Under the pieces are notes generated by a model that was not told the DNA's origin, made no database searches, and saw only the letters and a list, made by a program, of their open reading frames with translations. Below are positions 39,313-50,345 of a DNA stretch of 64,000 nucleotides, piece by piece. Location: the NCBI RefSeq assembly GCF_958295425.1, contig NC_081144.1, positions 10,477,186 to 10,541,185 on the forward strand, written 5' to 3'. This DNA comes from Solea solea. Lineage: Eukaryota > Chordata > Actinopteri > Pleuronectiformes > Soleidae. How positions within the stretch are numbered: position 1 is the first letter of the stretch; every line of letters starts with the position of its first letter. Made by a program: the position numbers and the translations under genes.

Positions 39313-41229
39313 TGGTTGTTATCGAATATCAGTACAGGAACAAGTCAGTCAAATGTAGCATTGAAAAGCCAGCAGGTCCCACAGAGACATTCACACATCA
39401 ACAGGAAGAGAGCAGACACAGCGAAGTGCCATGTTCTTTGCTGTATTATGACAACGCAAACAGTCCATAAATGTTAATACACCAAGTTAAATCTGATTAA
39501 ATACAGCTGAACCAAGGACAATTTTGTCCAACATTGGCAAAAAATGCTATCCTGACACTCATCCCTCCATTTCATAAAGACATAAAGTATATTAGTGAGT
39601 TCATGACAGCTTCAACTTGATAAGCTGACTGCAACACATTAAATATTAAGTGAAGGAAAAATATGCAGTAACTTATCATAAAATATGAATGAAAATGAGA
39701 GGAGAGCAAAAAGTTCTTTGTGTCGTGGAGGTTATTCACATTGAATTATGTGAAAATCCTGAAGCACATCTCTGACAATCAGAAGGACTCTAGTATATTG
39801 TTTTCATAGGGTCTGGTGGTTACCTCACAGGACTGGCACAGATTGCCTGCAATCTATATCGCTCATTAGGGTGTTGTTGTTGTTTTTATTTTGACTCCAT
39901 CTCATTTATGAATCTGTCATCATCTTGTCACAGTCAAGGATATAAAGGTCGACCATCGACTGTCTGGTGCGTTCATACACCAGATACAGTTTGACAAAAA
40001 TGAGCTGTGGGACGCAGACTCTGCCTTGATTTAAAAGAACCTTCTTTTAACCAGCTGTATCATATATCTGTTTCAATCTGCCTCGGGGCTCAGTTTAATC
40101 ACATCACCTCCCTCGAGAAAAGTAACTCTCCCTTGAATCACATATTTCAGGCTGACTTCTCACTTCTCTAAGATAGAAAAAAAAAAAGACAGAGCATAAA
40201 TGAGGTTGGTAATTTTCAGATTAACTCGAGAACAGTCGGATAACAGTGTTACGATGTGGGCGTAACCCTCGGTGTGATCGCGTGTGGCCTTGAATGTCAG
40301 CACAGATTGCCTCCACACATCCATCAAAAGTAATGGAGAAAATGGAGAAGGGGCTTTTGCTGAAGCATGACATGTTGATGCAATCATCAGTGATGTTTTA
40401 AGTTACGATGATGTGATCGCAGCAGCGAGGCAACCTTTTTGGTCCATATTTTATAATTCAGGTAAGACAGAAACTGCTCTCTATCACTATATACTACAAT
40501 ATACTACACCCGCAAACACTATCGTGAGCACTAGTGCACTATTGAGAGCAAGAAAACACATCTTTTCCGCAAAAAGAACCAGGTGGACTTGGAGGAAATT
40601 GCTTCTTTTGTGGAGCTGAAAGTGGTCCACTGCAGGGTTTCTCTAGTTTATCATTATGAATCCATATGCCATAAGGCGTTGGGGTCTCTTCAGGTGTACT
40701 GCCGGCATTGGAGACGCCATGGTCGCCGGACCTCGTCCTTGTTTGTGAAACCTATTCTAAAGTACAATTCCACAAAATGCTCCCCAACTCTCCAATTCTA
40801 AAACAACAGGTTCGAATATCACGACTTTATACTCGTAAATTTACGACTTCAATCTCGTAAATGTACGACTTTATTCTCGAAGTCTGTCATTTTTTTTTTT
40901 TATCCTCAATGTGGCCACAATACTCCGTCGTACTATTGCACTGTACAGGTAATTCAGAGTGTATTTGTAGACGTTACAGCTGGGATTATCCCAAATATGA
41001 GATATGATGAAATAGCATCAGCATCAGACAATTTAACATGAACATCTATAAAAAATATGAAGTAATTACAATAGAGATATACACGAGGAAAGCAAGAAAG
41101 GAAGAAAGAAAAGTTAATGAGTATGTAATGAGTGTGCATGCTGTGGAAATATGCAAAAGACTCTGTGTTTCTGTGTCATGGAGACACGTCATGTGACAAC
41201 CAGCTATATTTGGTGTCTGTAACCACAAA

Positions 41230-41260
41230 CGCACGCACGCACACACACACACACACACAC
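41230..41260. repeat. (CA)n microsatellite
   Basis: CA run preceded by a short CGCA block, in the 30 kb intron. A second CA run (41564-41594) lies 300 bp to the right. Confidence 0.95.
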
Positions 41261-41562
41261 GTAGATACCCTCTGTTCTCTGTATGAGGGATTCATTTGTA
41301 GTGCAAAGTAAATGGCCTCATAATTCACCGTGGTCATTAGGCAGAGTCATTAGCCTGTGGCACACACGCAGGTTCACGCAGCTATTCCTCTTAGGACACG
41401 GCAATGAGTTCTGTTCATTTGGACCACCTAACTAACCTTAACCATCACTAGTAAATGCCTAACCTCACCACAGTTCAAATCACCAGTTCATCAGAAATGA
41501 GGATCTGTCTCATTAGGACTGGGTTTTGGCAACTGGTGTTTATGCTCAAAAAAGGTCCTGAA

Positions 41563-41563
<1 letters not shown>

Positions 41564-41594
<31 letters not shown>
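41564..41594. repeat. (CA)n microsatellite
   Basis: About 15 CA units, attached to a diverged copy of the telomere-like repeat family. Confidence 0.95.
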
Positions 41595-41596
<2 letters not shown>

Positions 41597-42439
41597 CACA
41601 TGAAAGCTTGTAGCTGTGGCGAATGCTTTCACTTCTGTTAAATTGGTTCTTTTCAGCTCAATTTCACCAAGGATGAACATACACAGGAAGCCCTCCCGCC
41701 GCACATACAAAAACACACACACCATCATCATCAATCCCAATTCGGGTCACGGGGTCAAGGACTAGTAGATGTGACAGGACAGCATCATCTCTGTCCTTCT
41801 CCCTATGTCTTTCTGTCAAGGATCCAAATGAGATAGCTGTATCGCTGGAAAGCAGCTCCCTTCATTTTTGCTATGACACTGCAACAAGCAGATATACACT
41901 CACTGGCAGTTTATGTCAAGTGATGGCAAGAGAAAAGACAGTTGTTTCAGGTATATAGGTACCATACTGTATATCTGGAGAATCTCTGAGTGGAAAGCAC
42001 AGACACACTGTTGCCCATCTTTCACCAACCCTGGGGTTGATATAATCATAGGATACTACAGAGGCTTTTTTTTTTTTTATTCTTAAACTGTGCAAAATCT
42101 GATAAATGTCTTTGACATCACTGACTTAAGTGATGTCACGCGGTTAACAACGTTTGAAAATGTGAAAACGCTAAGTTTGATAAAAGTGCCTGTCTGCAAC
42201 ATTAGCCACTACAAGTAACATCTGAATCACCCCTCTTAAGTCAAGTCGGTAATTTGTCGAATTGGACAATATCGCACGTGCAGAATCTGTTAGAAACATT
42301 GCCAGTATTGCATAAAGTGAAATTCAATACAAAAATAAAAATAACAGTCATTAAATATGTTTTAAGACATAGAAACAAATTAAGACTGGTGTTTTGCGGA
42401 CAGACTGTGTGATGGATGAAGAGACACATTTTCATCAGG

Positions 42440-42625
42440 ATGATGACGACATAATGCATTCCCTATCCCCTTAACCCAATTCTAACCCTAACCCTAAAAC
42501 CAGGTCTTGAACCCCCAAAAAGCCCTCACAAAAAATTAGGACCAGCCAAAATGTCCTTATGGTTTATACGATGTTTGGTCCTCACAAAGCCACACATTCA
42601 AGAACACATACACACAAACACACAG
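42440..42625 (+). repeat. CA-linked repeat with telomere-like motif, second copy
   Basis: The stretches ctaaccctaaccctaaaacc, aggtcttgaacccccaaaaa and aaatgtccttatggtt are followed by ggtcctcacaaagccacaca and a degenerate CA run. It shares several words with 11650-11780. A weaker relative lies at 41395-41600. Confidence 0.6.
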
Positions 42626-43122
42626 ACGCACAAACATGATACTGAGTGTTCCGTCTCTCTTTCACCTTCTCGCTTTCGTTTCATTCCGTTTCCTTTAGTT
42701 GCATCTTTTTGTCTCTGTGCCCCCGCCTGCATTTCTGTTGACTGACCCTGATCCTCTGTATTTCCACCTCTGTTCCCATTGGCTGCAAACTATTCTCACT
42801 AAAAAGGAACAAACATGGCTCCAATCTCGGCCTTCTGAATAGAATAGATCTCTTTTCATAATAAAAAAACCATGAGAGATTCAGTTAACTGAGTGACGAG
42901 GTACATTAGAGAATCCAGTCACAATGAATGTTTCACAAATCTCTGGAACACAAATCTGACATAGAACGACCTACTGTTTTTTTCATAAAAATGCTGGTTT
43001 AATTTCTCACTGAGCTTAAGGTCAAAGAAAACCCAGACTAAAAGAAGACCCACCATGTCTTCATATTTATTCCTTTCCATATTCCTATACAGCACATGTG
43101 TAGAAGACACAGAATAACAATC

Positions 43123-43166
43123 ATCATAATAATAATAACAACAATAATAATAATAATAATAATAAA
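43123..43166. repeat. (AAT)n microsatellite
   Basis: AAT units with two ACA interruptions. Confidence 0.9.
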
Positions 43167-45904
43167 TTCCTTTTCCTTCACTTCCTTACTCCTTAACTGC
43201 TCATTTGTTATTGTCAGTCTGTATTATTGTTAGTGATATCAGTTGTCTTGTTTAGTTGTGTTGGAGCTTCCTTTTACTTGCTTGTATTCATACATTTAAA
43301 TGTGCTCCCTGAGAGTTTGTGTTTTGTTTGTAACTTGTCGTTACTCGCTCACTAAATGAAAGCAGTCGTCCAGCAGCATCGTTTCACCTTGGATGTCTGT
43401 CTGGAGAGACTCTGAGATGTTTCTCAGAGTCTGTTGAGTGGTTTTCGTTTGCCCAGACTTGCTTTATGAGCACTTTTCCCGACAGTGCTGCAAGCTTAGC
43501 ATGTGTTCAGTTCTTGCTGCCTTCAGAGAACAGTGGGGAGAATGGATTTTAACTTTTGGTGGCAGAGCACTGCAGTGCAGGTACGTTTGCATCTTATTGC
43601 AGCAACAGCCATTAGCAGGGACTCATATGAGCATCTGTTTAGTGCTACAGGCACAAAATCAAGAAGACAAACCACAGGGAGGGAACGAAATATTGTTGAA
43701 TTCAGCGGAGAGCAACCGTAAGAGAGGAAGGCAGACAGACACAAAAGCTTTGTGAAGCTGCTCAGTCGAAGCAGTAGTTTCTTCTTTTTTTTGGGAGGAA
43801 AAAGGGCTGCCTAGAGGAATTTTTCTGAAGGAAATTGGTTCTGTTTCCATGACAACATACTGATCTACATTTAGGGCATCACCCCCCCCTTAGCATCAGT
43901 TCTAAGCGATCAAATGAAGAGTTCATAACACCAGGCAATGGGTTAAAAGAGGAATCAACAGGCTCATCGTCATGTGTATCTCCAATCACTCAAATAAAGT
44001 ATGTAAACAAGTGTGCATCTGTGTTTAAATAGTATTCTATAGATAATGATGACTAACAGTTGGAGCACTGATGAAAAAAATAACTTTTTTTTCATGATAA
44101 AAAAGTCAACATGCATGTTTCATCGTGTTTCAACAGTAGTAACCTCAGTAAAGAAGTCAACTACCACTCCCAATGATAATTTTAGTAAGACGGAAAAACA
44201 TTACACTCAGTTGTAGTTAATTTATGTCATTTGTGCCCTGGCCTCCTATTGGCTTGAGACCCTAATGGCTAACCCTGTGCTCATTCAACACTGCCAGGGT
44301 TCAAAGGCTGTAGACGGACAGTAAAAAATGTGTTGCTTTTCTTAAATTCTCCTGCTTGTTTTTAGTGGTTGTCAGTTTTAGTGAGAGAGAGAGAGAGATG
44401 GAGAGAGTGCACATCTGCAACACAAACATTCTCAGCTCTTCCCTGTTGATTTTGGGTGATTATTAATAAATAATAAATACTAATAAACATGAATAAATGT
44501 TTATTTTATATTTTTATTCATGATGACACTTAACTTAAAAATGTCCCATCTGTTTCAGCTGTTGTTTTTTTTAAAGTGCTTTATAAATAAAGTTGGATTG
44601 GATAAGATATGAGTCCGTCTATCGTAGGTAAATTACCCACAACCCATTGCCTTAACGCCAACTCAAGCTGAATCACAGTGAGCTGCAGTCTTTAAGTCTT
44701 AATAAATCGTTTAAATTCTGATCACTAAGATGATGGAACAAGTCCATGTCATATCACTTGCACATCCTTTGTAATGGTGATTTTAAGGCTATGATTTGCA
44801 ATCATTCTGCAAGTGTAAATTGGTTGTTGATTATTTAACAATTTGTCCAAAAAGATGCCTGAGAACGTACAAAGAGGAATATCCACTGTAAGTAGACAGG
44901 CCTTTTGGTAACCAGAAAACAGTTGTTACATCACTGGTCAATGATCCCAGACTAAATTGATTCAGAAATAATGATTCTTTTTGCCACAAAGATTGTTTGA
45001 AGTGGTGCTTTCTAAAGTATTTTCTGTCAAATATTTCTTCTACCACTGTCATGAAAATGACACAGACGAATGATTTTTTTTGTAAATGGAGTCTGATGGC
45101 TTTGAGCAGTGTTGCAATAGCTGTGATAGAACTTTCATATGTGTTCGACATAAGATTTCAGAGGGACGTATTTTTAAAGCACACTTGATGAGACATTACT
45201 TCTGTGGAAGTAAAAGGAAATAGGGAAAGGTCAAAGGTCAGTGAACAAAACAAAGAGCTGAACTTGGCTCACACCGGAGCCAGGGAAACATTGTCTACGT
45301 GTTAAATCATGACATTGCCCAATAGTTTAGGAGAGATAATCTCTCTGAAGCTGTTTGATGAGTCGAGAAAACATGTGCCAAAAGGACATGGTGTTGCAGT
45401 GGCTTCAGCTGTTTTATCACCATAATGGGAAACATATGTGGATTCCTGATGATGTTTCTAATAACACACACGCATGCATAAACAAATGCCATATACACAC
45501 ACATGGGTGCTCTCTCATTGAGAAACATGAGTATAAAGAGATTTGACTGTTGCTCCACTGCTTTGTATGACACAAAAAAGATGTTCTTCATGCTTTAAAG
45601 CAATTGTAGGATTTAGTAAAGCTCAGGAGCCATGTCAGACACGGATCCAATACAATTACAAAAATTCACCTTTGAGCCTTTGCCATAGATCAAACCAGAC
45701 CTGAACTCTACTCAACCATTTGATGATGGCAAGTGTTGTGGTCTGCCATCTTGTGCAATCAGCCCTTTCATTCAACCTGACACAGTGAAATGACGGGTGC
45801 TGCTGCCTTCTGACACCACTGATAAGGGCAAATTGTCAGGGGTGGTCGTTTTTACCGAGAGCTGGCACCACTTAACAGGAGGGTAAAATGATTCAACACC
45901 TGTG

Positions 45905-46072
45905 TGTGTAAGTGTTCAGATCTCTTCCAGCATTAACGCCGACCTTGTCTGGACCAGTAGTCCTCGTGGGGACCAATAACTGTTCCCAATGAGGCTGAAC
46001 CTTGTTTCTAAACAGCTGGTTATGTTTGGGGCTAAGATTTGGATTGTTTTTCAGGTTAAGGTTAGGGTTAGG
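45905..46072 (-). repeat. Telomere-like repeat family, reversed copy
   Basis: The stretches gaccagtagtcctcgtgggg, caatgaggctgaaccttgtt and ggttaaggttagggttaggg appear on the plus strand, the reverse of the copies at 11.6 and 42.5 kb. Related fragments lie at 49615-49700 and 49955-50030. It abuts the SINE that starts at 46073. Confidence 0.55.
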
Positions 46073-46283
46073 GATAACTTGGCTTGTAACCGGAGGGTTG
46101 CCGGTTTGAGTCCTCACCAGGTCAAAGGGCTTGGGTACCCCTGAGCAAGGTACCCAACCCCCATTGCTCCCAGACACCCGGGCCATGCTCAGTGGCTTCC
46201 CACTGCTCCTAGTTCTAGGAAGGTTCCGGGTAGAGGATGGGATAAATGCAGAGAGAGAATTTCCCTAAGGGATTATTAAAGTA
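46073..46283 (+). mobile_element. tRNA-derived SINE
   Basis: The 5' part has a tRNA-like Pol III B box (GGTTTGAGTCC, near 46101) after cttgtaaccggagggttgcc. The body follows with gggtacccctgagcaaggta and cccactgctcctagttctag. The 3' end is tttccctaagggattattaaag, running into an (AT)n array. The 3' body recurs at 39180-39300, which supports a dispersed SINE family. Confidence 0.75.
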
Positions 46284-46428
46284 TATATATACGTATATAT
46301 ATATATATATATATGTATACACACACATATATATGTATGTATAACATTAAGTGGGCTGTTTTGATTTATATATGCATTATATAGGCTATATATGCATTAT
46401 ATAGGCTATATATGTATATATATATACA

Positions 46429-46475
<47 letters not shown>

Positions 46476-46482
46476 TATATGT
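46284..46482. repeat. (AT)n compound array after SINE
   Basis: Two AT arrays (46284-46340 and 46421-46482) are joined by duplicated tatatgcattatataggc units. It directly follows the SINE 3' end, a usual site of microsatellite birth. Confidence 0.9.
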
Positions 46483-47858
46483 TCATCATACCTTTTTATC
46501 ACAGTCACTTGTTGATGGTCATTCAAAAACTTATTTTGGTGGACATTACAGCAAGAATCACACCAACACAGTCTGAAAGTCAGCCATGTGTTGCACAGCG
46601 TGCTTGATACAGTGTGATGTGTGTTTTGAGCAGACAAGTATTAAACCATGAACACACCAGAAGGTAGTTGTCTTGCCATTTGCCAAGAGCTTCAACCATC
46701 GTTGTGTTTACACGACTATAGGTCATAATATGCCCCCTGAGCAGTGCTATTTCCAAAATACCATGGCAATACCATGACTAGATGGCTAGAATGATCAAAC
46801 TCAAACATGTCGTAAACTTAAATACACAGCAAAAGTACAGCAAACACTAACACAATCACAATCTCATGCACACTCTCCTGGTTCAATATGGCATACATGA
46901 GTAGACAGCAGCTGCCCACTGAGCCTAATCCCACACAATTGCACACAGACACTAACTCCACCAACACATCAGCCACGTGTCTACCACTAACGCTTGTTTC
47001 AACGAGACAAGACATGCACTAGGGATGACCCCTACATGACCAGACAGTTGTCTGCTGGGCTTTGAATAAAAATATCTTCATTATTGGGTTTTCTGCTTAA
47101 GACACCTTAAACATTTATATCTTAAATAGGTCATTTATACCTTTCTTTCCCATTACTTGAGTGGCTGATGAGGTACACATATGCCTGGTAGTCACATTGC
47201 AAACACTGGAGAAGTAAGCGGCTATTACATCAAGACTACACAGATATTCAAGTTACAGTAATTGGATACATAGTTATCAGAAAATGTGTGTCAAATGGCT
47301 CAAATGATTGACAAGATGAGTCATCTACAGATGCCATTGAAAATGTATAGGCTGTTAGTAGAGTGGGAATGTGGTTGTACATTGGCTTGGTGCTTTACGG
47401 TAGACATTAAAGTAATAGGTAGTCATGCAGCTAACTCCCTCACAGAAGAGTTGTATGGGAGTATGTAGGAGAGTTGTTGCCTCTTCTGGTGCTCATTAAA
47501 TTCAGTCACAGTTCTGTAATGCATCCATGGTAATTTCACAATATCAGTGATGGGAAATTAATCGGTGACCAGAATGAAAAGCTCATTTACCTTAAAGATA
47601 AATACGAAAGTGTTGGAAAATAAAAGTACACTACTCAAAAACATGCATTTATAATCTTGTTTTTTGTTTTTTTTTTAACATTGAACTGCAGAGATGTCAT
47701 ACACCATTAAATGTTGAGATGCACGGGAAGGAACCTTTGACTGATGCAGTGACAGTGTGATAATAACATCAAGCAATTCATCTAAGGAGTTTGGATTGCT
47801 ATAGAAACAGTGGTCATTCCATGGTCATATCATCCCTAAACCCAAAACCCTTTCTTAC

Positions 47859-48105
47859 CTTATGATGACATACATGACCAGAAAGTTTCCCACCATGCCA
47901 ATGACGCAAACGATCATATAGACGACCACGATGGTGACTTTCACCCCTGTTGGCAGTAATGCGTCAGTCTCATTGTAGGCCCCTGTGAAGTTGTCCTGGT
48001 AGAGTGAGTCATTGTAAAACTGCAGGTGGTCCAGCTCGGCCAGGAGGAAATCATCTGGGAACTCCATGTTTGACCAAGAGCAAAGGGATGGAGGCTTACA
48101 GCCAC
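47859..48105 (-). CDS. oprl1: oprl1 first coding exon: 5'UTR end, N-terminus, TM1
   Basis: The exon starts after the acceptor ctttcag at 48106, has 38 bases of 5'UTR, and opens at ATG 48067-48065 in a strong Kozak context (A at -3, G at +4). Coding is 48067-47859, 69 codons plus two bases. The extracellular N-terminus of about 40 residues has three N-glycosylation sequons (N19-D-S, N26-F-T, N32-E-T) and many acidic residues, as expected for a receptor of the basic peptide nociceptin. TM1 follows from about residue 43, with the conserved GN (N61, position 1.50) and the end VMYVIIR. The donor AG|gtaagaaa lies at 47858-47857, and the split Arg codon is completed by the next exon. A frame open further upstream from 48151 is intron read-through, so I chose 48067. 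Confidence 0.95.
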
Positions 48106-48214
48106 CTGAAAGACAGAAAATGAGATACGTGTTTGGACAGAGAAGAGACAAAATATGAATGTTGAAGGATAGTCACAGGTAATACCATAACAGCATCATT
48201 ATAAAGTATTATTA

Positions 48215-48430
48215 GACATAGGGCGATAGGCGGGGTACACCCTGGACAGTTCGCCAGTCCATCACAGGGCCACATACAGAGGAAAAAAAACATCCACTCT
48301 TACAATCACACCGATGGTCAATTTAGAGTGCCCAATTGGCCTAATCCCCATATTGCATGTTTTGGACTGTGGAGGAAGCCGGAGAACCCGGAGAACTCGG
48401 CCCCCGAACATGCAAACTCCATGCACAATG
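48215..48430 (+). repeat. Teleost dispersed repeat, copy 6
   Basis: It carries ggcggggtacaccctggaca, gccagtccatcacagggcca, gtcaatttagagtgcccaat, ggactgtggaggaagccgga and catgcaaactccatgc. It begins about 110 bp upstream of the oprl1 start-codon exon. Confidence 0.75.
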
Positions 48431-48947
48431 GAGTCAAGAGTGGCAAGAGTGCTGTATTATTAACATTATTATTATATTTGTTTACTTGTTGATTTTCAGG
48501 CGTACTGGGATGCTGTTGTACGAACAGACATTCCACTCACCACACCATGATCAAAAACTTTGGCCCCATAGTGCAGCAAAATACTATTTTTCACCCGGGT
48601 GGAAAATGACTTCTTAACTACTGTGTCTGATTAATATTGACAAGTTTAAATAAAAGATTGTTTCGCACCAATTCAATGAGAGCAAGGAATCAAATTACTG
48701 AGTCGTAACAAAAGGTGATTAACACAACAAAACCTCATGTGCAGTTTCTACATTTTTTTTTTTAACTGCCTTTCCATGTGATTGTTATAAATGTGCACAG
48801 CACCTCCAGTAGTGCCAGCAAGCAATGGCCACTGTCCACTTGGAAAGGTACACAACGGACACATTTTGTGAGGGATGAGATCTTGATTTAACCTGGAGAG
48901 CAACGTATAGAGCTGGCAAGGTAAAGACAACTCCAAATCCTTTAAAC

Positions 48948-49091
48948 CAGTGTTTCCCAATCCTGATCCTCTGGGATCCCTGCATGTTTTAGATGTTGCC
49001 CTGCTCCAACACACCTGATTCAAATGAATGGCTCGTTATCTGGCTTTCGCAGAGCTTGATGATGAGTATTGGAATCAGGTGTGTTGGAGAG
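48948..49091 (+). mobile_element. hAT-like MITE copy C, 3' truncated
   Basis: It begins CAGTGTTTCCCAATCCTG, contains the family core CTCCAACACACCTGATTC and the return arm GAATCAGGTGTGTTGGAG, then stops matching after about 49091. The terminal arm is missing, so no target duplication can be read. Confidence 0.8.
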
Positions 49092-50219
49092 GCTGACAAG
49101 CTTCACAAATGACCACAAAAACACATCTGATGACTTTGACAAGCCTATATTAGGTTATTGTGGTTCCACTGGAATTAAATGAAATGTAAGTTGGTTGTCA
49201 TGGTTTAAAACAAAATCCAACATTACAGTAACAGCAGGAAACATGATTTTCTGTGTGAAAGTCAGCCAATGCAACCTCCACAACTGTGCACAAAATACTT
49301 TTCATGGCAGCAAAACCATGTCAGTCTATTTCCTGCTGTACCTCTCAATGTTGTCAAGGTTGCCGTAAGGAGGGAGAGGGTGACAAAAGCAGGAAGGGTA
49401 TGAGGGACAAAAAGGGGAAGAGGAGGGATTTGAGCAAGATCAGGGATGAAAAGGACAAGAGGTAAAGAAATACATTGGAGGAAGGAGGCAAGAAAGGACT
49501 AAAGCAGGTGAGGAAGGATGGAAGAAGCACCGAAAATATAAAAGATGAGGATATTAAGAAGGGCAAGAAATACAATAAAACTTAATGATATAAAAAACAT
49601 TATGTGTGTGTTTTGTTTACCTTTATAGGACCTTTTTTGCATAAACACTGACCTTGTCAGGACCTGCAGTCCTCATGGAGACCAAAGTTATAGTACTGTA
49701 GTTTTGGATTTTTCAATAGTTTTAGTTTTAATTCGGTTTTAGAGCAGGTTTGGTACTTATTTTGTTTTTTTTGTAAATGATTAGTGTTGTTTTTTTGTAA
49801 TATGGAGTATTTGTCAGGTGCAAGATTGAAAAAGGTCATGATAAGTAGATGCAGTGTAGGGCAGTGTGCCAGGTAAACATCAAATTAAATTAAATTTACT
49901 AAATAAACATTTAGTAAATTAAGTAAATCCGGAACCATAAACACACAAGTTATTGTTTCAGTGGTCCTGATGAGGCAGAACCTAATTTCTGAGAAACTGG
50001 TGAAGATTAGGGTTAAGAATTGTTGTTATTTTTTAGTTAATGTCTGTAGGTTGATACAACAACATATACAGCGCAGTCTGAATACAGCCATCAGTAAGCA
50101 GAACACAAGATCGTTCTGAGTTGCTGTGCCTGTTAAAGCACTTTAAATCCAAGTGAAACAACAGGATTTGCAACAGGATTGAGACTAAATAGACCAAGAT
50201 GTATTGGGACTTGAATATT

Positions 50220-50345
50220 GTCTATCCATCCACCCATCTTCCACTGCTTATCCGAGGTCAGGTCGCAGGAGTAGCAGCTTGAGCAGAGGTGCCCAGACTT
50301 CCCTCTCCCAGGCCACTTCGTCCAGCACCTCCAAGGAATCCCAAG
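50220..50345 (+). repeat. Teleost LINE-like dispersed fragment
   Basis: It begins with atccatccacccatcttcca, then ctgcttatccgaggtcaggt, and continues with cccagacttccctctcccag and a run ending ccaaggaatcccaaggc. This is a common interspersed sequence of fish genomes. It accounts for the minus frame 50470-50258. Confidence 0.55.

Larger units (their letters stand above)
17623..47858 (-). other. oprl1: oprl1 intron between TM1 and TM2 exons (30.2 kb)
   Basis: The ends are fixed by the splice sites of the flanking exons: the donor gtaagaaa at 47858 and the acceptor ccacag ending at 17623. I see no recognisable coding exon in it on either strand. Contents are dispersed repeats, MITEs, a SINE fragment and full SINE, and several long (AT)n arrays, annotated separately. 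Frames up to 198 codons (the longest is minus 34751-34155) carry no known domain and partly translate repeats. The intron position after TM1 is conserved across opioid receptors; the size is large for a fish gene. Confidence 0.9.
15000..48105 (-). other. oprl1: oprl1 gene, 5' half (partial), exons 48.1 to 15.0 kb
   Basis: This is the span of the recognised part of the nociceptin receptor gene, a class A GPCR that couples to Gi/o and sits in the plasma membrane of neurons. Four exons join in phase with canonical GT-AG junctions: 48105-47859, 17622-17535, 16138-15956 and 15090-15000. They encode 190 residues from the start Met through TM4. The closest family match, from memory of opioid receptors, is NOP rather than mu, delta or kappa. 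The telling segments are LPTGVKVTIVVVYM before TM1 and [17 protein letters not shown] in ECL1/TM3, which track human NOP closely. Introns are 30236, 1396 and 865 bp. The gene is incomplete here: TM5-TM7 and the tail were not found to the left. Confidence 0.95.

Noticed and set aside
48068..48151. In-frame upstream extension of the oprl1 start exon
   Set aside because: The acceptor ctttcag ends at 48106, so sequence beyond it is intron, and the remaining 38 bases are 5'UTR before a strong Kozak ATG.
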